This document shows, piece by piece, positions 57,131 through 64,000 of a stretch of DNA of 64,000 nucleotides (position 1 is the first letter of the stretch; the number at the start of each line of letters is the position of its first letter). Under the pieces are notes generated by a model. The model was given only the letters and a program-made list of their open reading frames with translations, ran no database searches and was not told the origin of the DNA. The stretch is from Streptococcus oralis. Its GTDB lineage: Bacteria > Bacillota > Bacilli > Lactobacillales > Streptococcaceae. The stretch lies in the NCBI RefSeq assembly GCF_016028255.1, contig NZ_CP065707.1:1317001-1381000 (forward strand), written 5' to 3'. Position numbers and translations under genes: made by a program.

Positions 57131-58849
57131 TTATTTTACAAAGGCATTGATTTCTGCTTCGATGTTGGCAATCTTAGCTTGTGAATCTTCGTTGCTTTCA
57201 CCCACAACGGCAATGTAGAATTTGATCTTTGGTTCTGTACCTGAAGGGCGAACGGCAATCCATGAACCGTCAGCAAGTGTATATTTCAACACATCACTTG
57301 GAGGAGTTGTCAAGTTTGTAACAGTACCGTCAGCAGCAGTAGCAGTTTGAGCCTTGAAGTCTTCTACGACAGTGATAGCTGTTGTGTTCCATTCTTTCGG
57401 ACCATTGTCACGGAATTTAGCCATAATCGCTTTGATTTGCTCAGCTCCATCAACCCCTGAGAGAGTTACAGAGATAGTCTTTTCAGCGTAGTAACCGTAC
57501 TCTTTGTAGATTTCTTCGATACCGTCAGCAAGAGTCAAGCCGCGTGAACGGTAGTAGGCAGCAAGCTCAGCAACGACAAGAACGGCTTGGATGGCGTCTT
57601 TATCACGTACGAATGGTTTAATCAAGTAACCGAAGCTTTCTTCAAATCCCATCATGTAAGTGTGATTGTGTTTTTCTTCGAATTCTTGAATCTTTTCAGC
57701 TATAAATTTGAAACCAGTCAAGACGTTAAACATAGTTGCGCCGTAGCTTTCAGCAATCTTCGTTACCAAGTCAGTTGATACGATAGACTTGCAGAGGGCT
57801 GCATTTGCAGGAAGTGTTCCAGCGTTTTTATGGGCTTCCAAGATGTATTTAGCCATGATGGCACCGATTTGGTTACCTGAAAGGTTGAGGTAGCTACCAT
57901 CTTTTTGAAGAACTTCGACACCGACACGGTCAGCGTCAGGGTCAGTTGCGACAAGCACATCAGCACCAACTTGACGACCAAGTTCTTCAGCAAGTGCAAA
58001 GGCTGCTTGGTTTTCTGGGTTAGGAGATTTAACAGTTGAGAAGTCAGGGTCAGCAGTTGCTTGCGCTTCAACAACTTGAACAGAGTCAAATCCTGCTTGG
58101 GCAAGAGCACGACGAGCCAACATTTCACCAGTACCATGAAGTGGTGTGTAGACAATCTTCATGTCTTTACCAAATTCTTCGATCAAGGCTGGGTTGATGT
58201 TAACATCTTTGACCTCTTTAAGGTATTCTACATCAACAGCTTCACCAATGACTTCAATCAAGCCAGAAGTTTTTTCAGCCTCCACATCAGCAACTTCAAC
58301 TGCGAATGGATTTTCGATTGCACGGATGTAAGTCGTCAAAGCATCTGCATCGTGAGGAGGCATTTGTCCACCGTCTTCACCGTAAACCTTGTAACCGTTA
58401 AATGGAGCAGGGTTGTGACTGGCAGTAATCATGATACCTGCGAAACAGTTGAGGTGACGAACAGCGAATGAAAGTTCTGGAGTTGGACGGAGGCTTTCAA
58501 ATACGTAAGATTTGATACCATGTTTTGCAAGAACTGCAGCAGATTCAAAGGCAAATTCTGGAGAGAAGTGGCGGCTATCGTATGCAATCGCCACACCGCG
58601 TTCTTTTTCATTTCCACCTTTTGACTCAATCAAACGAGCCAAACCTTCAGTTGCTTGGCGGACAACATAGATATTGATGCGGTTTGTACCAGCTCCGATC
58701 AATCCACGCATACCAGCAGTACCAAATTCAAGATTGGTATAGAAGGCATCTTCCTTTGTTTTTTCATCCATATTTTCCAAATCTTGACGAAGGTAGTCTG
58801 GAAGGTCAGCAAAATCGACCCATTTTTGATAATTTTCTTGGTAAGTCAT
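57131..58849 (-). CDS. pgm: Phosphoglucomutase (alpha-D-phosphohexomutase)
   Basis: 572 residues. Active-site serine loop GIMITASHNPAPFNGYKVYG, metal loop VATDPDADRVGVEV, sugar loop GFEESFGYLI and phosphate loop AVRPSGTEPKIKFYI are all intact. It interconverts glucose-1- and glucose-6-phosphate, feeding UDP-glucose for capsule, teichoic acid and glycolipid. AAGGAG lies before the start. Confidence 0.96.
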   Translation of the reverse strand: MTYQENYQKWVDFADLPDYLRQDLENMDEKTKEDAFYTNLEFGTAGMRGLIGAGTNRINIYVVRQATEGLARLIESKGGNEKERGVAIAYDSRHFSPEFAFESAAVLAKHGIKSYVFESLRPTPELSFAVRHLNCFAGIMITASHNPAPFNGYKVYGEDGGQMPPHDADALTTYIRAIENPFAVEVADVEAEKTSGLIEVIGEAVDVEYLKEVKDVNINPALIEEFGKDMKIVYTPLHGTGEMLARRALAQAGFDSVQVVEAQATADPDFSTVKSPNPENQAAFALAEELGRQVGADVLVATDPDADRVGVEVLQKDGSYLNLSGNQIGAIMAKYILEAHKNAGTLPANAALCKSIVSTDLVTKIAESYGATMFNVLTGFKFIAEKIQEFEEKHNHTYMMGFEESFGYLIKPFVRDKDAIQAVLVVAELAAYYRSRGLTLADGIEEIYKEYGYYAEKTISVTLSGVDGAEQIKAIMAKFRDNGPKEWNTTAITVVEDFKAQTATAADGTVTNLTTPPSDVLKYTLADGSWIAVRPSGTEPKIKFYIAVVGESNEDSQAKIANIEAEINAFVK

Positions 58850-58988
58850 AAAGTGTCTCCTTTTTTGTAAATTCTTTTAATCGCTTTCATTATATCACGA
58901 TTTATCATTTTAGTAAAACGTTAGCATAACTTTCTGAAAAGGTTTGAAATGAAATGGATTCTATAGTCTTGAACCCCTTAGGGAAACA

Positions 58989-58997
58989 TGCTATACT
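58989..58997 (+). promoter_or_regulatory. Leaderless extended -10 promoter of the ABC-F gene
   Basis: TGCTATACT followed by ACCTAT and the ATG at 59004; no ribosome site in between. Confidence 0.65.
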
Positions 58998-59003
58998 ACC
59001 TAT

Positions 59004-60905
59004 ATGATTATTTTACAAGCCAATAAAATTGAACGTTCTTTTGCAGGCGAGCTTTTGTTTGATAATATAAACCTGCAAGTAGATGAACGAGACCGAATTG
59101 CTCTTGTTGGGAAAAATGGTGCAGGAAAGTCGACTCTGTTGAAGATTTTAGTTGGAGAAGAGGAGCCGACTAGTGGAGAAATCAATAAGAAAAAAGATGT
59201 TTTTCTGTCTTACCTAGCCCAAGATAGCCGTTTTGAGTCTGAAAATACCATCTACGATGAAATGCTACATGTTTTTGATGATTTACGTTGTACAGAGACA
59301 CAACTACGTCAGATGGAATTGGAAATGGGTGAAAAGTCTGGTGAGGATTTGGATAAACTGATGGTGGATTATGATCGTTTATCAGAGAATTTCCGTCAGG
59401 CTGGTGGCTTTACCTACGAAGCTAATATTCGAGCGATCTTGAATGGTTTCAAGTTTGATGAATCTATGTGGCAGATGAAAATTGCTGAGCTTTCAGGTGG
59501 TCAAAATACCCGTCTGGCTTTGGCCAAAATGCTCCTTGAAAAACCAAATCTTTTGGTCTTAGATGAGCCAACCAACCACTTGGATATCGAAACCATTGCC
59601 TGGCTGGAGAATTACTTGGTGAACTATAGCGGTGCACTCATTATTGTCAGTCACGACCGTTACTTTTTGGATAAGGTTGCGACGGTTACACTTGATTTGA
59701 CTAAGCATTCCTTAGATCGCTATGTGGGGAATTACTCTCGTTTTGTTGAACAAAAAGAGCAAAAGTTAGCAACTGAGGCAAAAAACTATGAAAAGCAGCA
59801 GAAGGAAATCGCTGCTCTGGAAGACTTTGTCAATCGCAATCTAGTACGAGCTTCAACGACCAAACGTGCCCAATCTCGGCGTAAGCAACTGGAAAAAATG
59901 GAGCGTTTGGACAAGCCAGAAGCTGGTAAGAAATCAGCCAACATGACCTTCCAGTCAGAAAAAACGTCGGGTAATGTTGTATTGACTGTTGAAAATGCGG
60001 CTATTGGCTATGATGGGGAAATATTGTCAGAACCTATCAACCTAGACCTTCGTAAGATGAATGCTGTTGCGATTGTCGGACCAAACGGCATTGGAAAGTC
60101 AACCTTTATCAAGTCTATTGTGGATCAGATTCCTTTTATCAAGGGAGAAAAGTGTTTTGGTGCCAATGTTGAGGTTGGCTACTATGACCAAACCCAAAGC
60201 AAGTTAACACCAAGCAATACGGTTCTAGACGAACTCTGGAATGATTTTAAACTAACACCAGAAGTTGAAATTCGCAACCGCCTTGGTGCCTTCCTTTTCT
60301 CAGGATATGATGTTAAAAAGTCAGTCGGCATGCTTTCAGGTGGCGAGAAAGCTCGTTTGTTGCTTGCCAAACTTTCAATGGAAAACAATAACTTCTTGAT
60401 TCTGGATGAGCCAACCAACCACTTGGATATTGATAGCAAGGAAGTGTTAGAAAATGCCCTGATTGACTTTGATGGGACCTTGCTGTTTGTCAGCCACGAC
60501 CGTTACTTTATCAATCGTGTCGCCACTCATGTTCTGGAATTGTCTGAGAATGGTTCGACTCTTTACTTGGGAGATTATGACTACTATGTTGATAAAAAGG
60601 CTGAAATGGAAGTCAGCCAGACAGAAGAAGTTTCAACTAGTAATCAAGCAAAAGAAACAAGTTCAGTTAATGACTACCAAGCTCAGAAAGAAAGTCAAAA
60701 AGAAGCCCGTAAGCTCATGCGTCAAATAGAGAGTTTAGAGGCTGAAATCGAAGAGTTAGAAACTCAAAGTCAAGCTATTTCTGAACAAATGCTGGAAACC
60801 AACGATGCTGAAAAACTCATGGAGTTGCAGGCTGAACTGGACAAAATCAGTCACCGTCAGGAAGAGGCTATGCTTGAATGGGAAGAATTATCGGAGCAGG
60901 TGTAA
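59004..60905 (+). CDS. ABC-F family ribosome-associated ATPase
   Basis: 633 residues, two ABC domains in one chain and no membrane segments. Walker A GKNGAGKSTLLKIL and GPNGIGKSTFIKSI; signatures LSGGQNTRLALAKML and LSGGEKARLLLAKLS; Walker B followed by the ABC-F hallmark LDEPTNHLDIETIAW. A charged linker joins the domains, and residues about 560-630 form a C-terminal coiled coil. ABC-F proteins act on the ribosomal E site; this member is of the housekeeping YdiF/Uup kind by length, not a known resistance factor. rgg follows after three bases. Confidence 0.92.
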   Translation: MIILQANKIERSFAGELLFDNINLQVDERDRIALVGKNGAGKSTLLKILVGEEEPTSGEINKKKDVFLSYLAQDSRFESENTIYDEMLHVFDDLRCTETQLRQMELEMGEKSGEDLDKLMVDYDRLSENFRQAGGFTYEANIRAILNGFKFDESMWQMKIAELSGGQNTRLALAKMLLEKPNLLVLDEPTNHLDIETIAWLENYLVNYSGALIIVSHDRYFLDKVATVTLDLTKHSLDRYVGNYSRFVEQKEQKLATEAKNYEKQQKEIAALEDFVNRNLVRASTTKRAQSRRKQLEKMERLDKPEAGKKSANMTFQSEKTSGNVVLTVENAAIGYDGEILSEPINLDLRKMNAVAIVGPNGIGKSTFIKSIVDQIPFIKGEKCFGANVEVGYYDQTQSKLTPSNTVLDELWNDFKLTPEVEIRNRLGAFLFSGYDVKKSVGMLSGGEKARLLLAKLSMENNNFLILDEPTNHLDIDSKEVLENALIDFDGTLLFVSHDRYFINRVATHVLELSENGSTLYLGDYDYYVDKKAEMEVSQTEEVSTSNQAKETSSVNDYQAQKESQKEARKLMRQIESLEAEIEELETQSQAISEQMLETNDAEKLMELQAELDKISHRQEEAMLEWEELSEQV

Positions 60906-60908
60906 GAA

Positions 60909-61772
60909 ATGGAACATCTTGGAAAGGTATTTCGCGAATTTCGAACAAGTGGGAAGTACTCCTTGAAAGAGGCGGCAGGTGAATCGTGTTCAACATCTCA
61001 GTTATCTCGCTTCGAGCTTGGGGAGTCTGATCTAGCAGTTTCCCGTTTCTTTGAGATACTGGATAATATTCATGTGACTATTGAAAATTTCATGGACAAG
61101 GCTAGGGATTTTCAAAATCATGAACATGTTGCCTTGATGGCACAGATTATTCCGCTTTACTACTCAAATGATATTGCAGGTTTTCAAAAACTTCAAAATG
61201 AACAGCTCAAGAAAGCGAAGAGTTCGACCAATCCCCTCTATTTTGAGCTGAATTGGATTCTGCTACAAGGTCTGATTTGCCAAAGAGATTCTCGTTACGC
61301 GATGAGGCAGAGTGATTTGGAAAAGGTAGCAGATTATCTTTTTCAAACAGAAGAATGGACTATGTATGAGTTGATTCTTTTCGGAAATCTCTATACTTTC
61401 TACAATGTGGACTATGTGGCTCGGATTGGCAGAGAAGTCATGGAGCGAGAAGACTACTACAAAGAAATTGGTCGGCATCGAAAACTTGTTTTGATTTTAG
61501 CTCTTAACTGTTACCAGCATTGTTTGGAAAACCGTACCTTTACGGATGCGGACTATTTTGAGGGCTATGTGGAGAAGTTGATTGGAAATGGTATCAAGCT
61601 TTATGAGCGCAATATCTTCCATTATCTCAAAGGTTTCGCCCTCTACCAGAGAGACTTGAAAGAAGAGGGTTGTAGTCAGATGCAGGAGGCTATGCATATT
61701 TTTGATGTGCTTGGACTTCCAGAGCAAGTGGCTTACTATCAGGAACATTATGAAAAATTTGTAAATGCTTAA
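60909..61772 (+). CDS. rgg: Rgg/GadR/MutR family transcriptional regulator
   Basis: 287 residues. N-terminal HTH (YSLKEAAGESCSTSQLSRFE, GESDLAVSRFFEIL) and a C-terminal TPR-like helical domain, the Rgg layout. Family members respond to short hydrophobic peptides (SHP) or act alone; I see no SHP-like open frame next to it. The MFS transporter gene starts 80 bases downstream from its own promoter and is the likely target. Confidence 0.87.
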   Translation: MEHLGKVFREFRTSGKYSLKEAAGESCSTSQLSRFELGESDLAVSRFFEILDNIHVTIENFMDKARDFQNHEHVALMAQIIPLYYSNDIAGFQKLQNEQLKKAKSSTNPLYFELNWILLQGLICQRDSRYAMRQSDLEKVADYLFQTEEWTMYELILFGNLYTFYNVDYVARIGREVMEREDYYKEIGRHRKLVLILALNCYQHCLENRTFTDADYFEGYVEKLIGNGIKLYERNIFHYLKGFALYQRDLKEEGCSQMQEAMHIFDVLGLPEQVAYYQEHYEKFVNA

Positions 61773-61852
61773 ATTTCCCAAATAAGGGAAAAATAAAGAG
61801 ACTCCTTTCAGTTTTGATACAATAGTTTCAAAATTTGAGAGGAGCTTTTTAT

Positions 61853-63031
61853 ATGAATCGACATGCAATCCAGTTGATTAGTCGTGGGGCTATTAATAAG
61901 ATAGGGAATATGCTCTATGATTATGGAAACAGTGTTTGGTTGGCGTCAATGGGAACGATAGGACAGACTGTTCTTGGGATTTATCAGATTTCTGAACTCG
62001 TCACATCGATTCTGGTCAATCCCTTTGGCGGAGTGATTTCAGACCGTTTTTCGCGTCGCAAAATTTTGATGACGACGGACTTGATTTGCGGCATTCTCTG
62101 TTTAGCTATTTCTTTCATCAGAGATGATAACTTGATGATTGCTGCCTTGATTTTTGCCAATATTGTTCAGGCGGTTGCCTTTGCATTTTCTCGTACAGCC
62201 AACAAAGCCATTATAACTGAGGTTGTAGAGAAAGACGAGATAGTGACCTATAACTCTCGCTTGGAGTTAGTTTTGCAGGTTGTAGGTGTTAGCTCCCCTG
62301 TACTTTCTTTCATCGTTTTACAATTTGCCAGTCTCCATATTACGCTCGTTTTAGATGCCATTAGTTTTTTCATCGCATTTACCTTAGTAGCTTTTCTCCC
62401 CAAAAAAGAGACTCAGGAACAAGAGAAAAAGACTTTCAGCTGGAAAAATATTTTTGCTGATATGAAAGAAGGACTCGGCTATATCTGGCACCAGCAAGAA
62501 ATCTTTTTCCTTTTGGTAGTTGCTTCCAGTGTTAATTTCTTTTTTGCAGCTTTTGAATTTCTCCTCCCTTTTTCAAATCGACTATACGGGATAGAAGGAG
62601 CTTATGCAACTATTTTGACTATGGGCGCTATTGGTTCGATTATCGGAGCTCTTCTAGCTAGCAAAATAAAGGCAGGTGTTTATAATCTTTTGATTCTATT
62701 GGCCTTGACTGGAGTTGGGGTTTTTATGATGGGGTTACCATTGCCAACTTTTCTTTCCTTTTCTGGAAATTTAGTTTGTGAACTGTTTATGACGATATTT
62801 AATATTCACTTTTTTACTCAGGTGCAAACAAAGGTTGAGGGGGAATACTTGGGAAGAGTACTAAGCACCATTTTTACCTTAGCCATCCTATTTATGCCGA
62901 TTGCAAAAGGCTTTATGACAGTGCTACCAAGTGTACATCTCTCTTCTTTTCTGATAATTGGAAGCGGTGTTATCATCTTGTCTTGTTTATCCCTCGTTTA
63001 TGTGCGAAGTCATTTTAAAAAAGAGTTATAA
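61853..63031 (+). CDS. Major facilitator superfamily efflux transporter
   Basis: 392 residues with about 12 hydrophobic helices. The loop 2-3 motif reads GVISDRFSRRKILMTTDLIC, the MFS motif A form of MefA/MefE-like drug exporters. Start at MNRHAIQLISRGAIN after GAGAGGAG. A TACAAT box lies about 40 bases upstream. Substrate unknown. Confidence 0.85.
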   Translation: MNRHAIQLISRGAINKIGNMLYDYGNSVWLASMGTIGQTVLGIYQISELVTSILVNPFGGVISDRFSRRKILMTTDLICGILCLAISFIRDDNLMIAALIFANIVQAVAFAFSRTANKAIITEVVEKDEIVTYNSRLELVLQVVGVSSPVLSFIVLQFASLHITLVLDAISFFIAFTLVAFLPKKETQEQEKKTFSWKNIFADMKEGLGYIWHQQEIFFLLVVASSVNFFFAAFEFLLPFSNRLYGIEGAYATILTMGAIGSIIGALLASKIKAGVYNLLILLALTGVGVFMMGLPLPTFLSFSGNLVCELFMTIFNIHFFTQVQTKVEGEYLGRVLSTIFTLAILFMPIAKGFMTVLPSVHLSSFLIIGSGVIILSCLSLVYVRSHFKKEL

Positions 63032-63105
63032 TTTCTTTTTTTAAGAAAATATTTCACTACGAATCATTTTTCAGTCCTTCTCTATTGTGAGGAGGGCTTG
63101 ATTTA

Positions 63106-64000
<895 letters not shown>

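Overview
The window looks like a chromosomal segment of a mitis-group Streptococcus (S. mitis / S. oralis / S. infantis / S. pneumoniae neighbourhood). The reasons are gene content and order that I recognise from pneumococcus-like genomes: glmU-nudF-macP-mtnN-rocS, vicRKX, relQ-nadK-rluD-pta, coaBC with niaRX, bta-pgm, a glutamine ABC transporter with fused binding protein and permease, and ligA at the right edge. Base composition is AT-rich, and promoters are often of the extended -10 (TGnTATAAT) kind. The species call is an inference; no rRNA or other marker is present.

Layout. 1-8.5 kb is core: ybaK (cut by the left edge), a DUF368 membrane protein, a GH25 muramidase, glmU, nudF, macP, mtnN, rocS, an exonuclease, a membrane GDPD and ybaB. 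8.5-21.7 kb is an accessory island between ybaB and a HAD hydrolase gene. It holds a decayed tyrosine integrase, about 900 bases of dead sequence, and a CRISPR-Cas locus. 21.7-30.7 kb is core again (two HAD hydrolases, ftsY, zwf, glutamine transporter, uvrB). 30.7-34.2 kb is a small AT-rich accessory patch (DUF2971 protein, TipC-like protein, membrane protein). 34.2-64 kb is core metabolism, repair and signalling: nudix, niaR/niaX, panT-coaC-coaB, fhs, pcrA, radC, rex, cysteine desulfurase, prs, relQ-nadK-rluD, pta, mutY, vicRKX, bta, pgm, an ABC-F protein, an Rgg regulator with an MFS transporter, and the start of ligA. One AT-rich orphan gene (55310-56248) sits directly behind vicX.

The outstanding item is the CRISPR-Cas island. 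The operon is cas6-cmr1-cmr2(cas10)-cmr3-cmr4-cmr5-cmr6, i.e. type III-B, not the III-A (Csm), II-A or I-C types usually associated with streptococci. Cas10 keeps a GGDD palm motif (residues 304-307) but has no N-terminal HD nuclease domain. No CARF-domain nuclease (Csm6/Csx1/Can) is present. Instead a 491-residue protein with a long helical stalk and two C-terminal membrane helices, which I read as a CorA-like effector, lies between two CRISPR arrays (33 repeats and 5 repeats). The combination of HD-less Cas10 and CorA is the one known from Bacteroides type III-B systems that signal with SAM-AMP. The inference is that this locus is a membrane-effector, signalling type III-B system in a Gram-positive coccus. 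The adaptation genes are gone: only a 20-codon cas2 stub remains, fused to a second, nearly identical copy of the leader.

A second pattern runs through the core: four genes (coaB, mutY, the ABC-F gene, ligA) have a good -10 box ending exactly six bases before the ATG and no ribosome-binding site, which predicts leaderless mRNAs.
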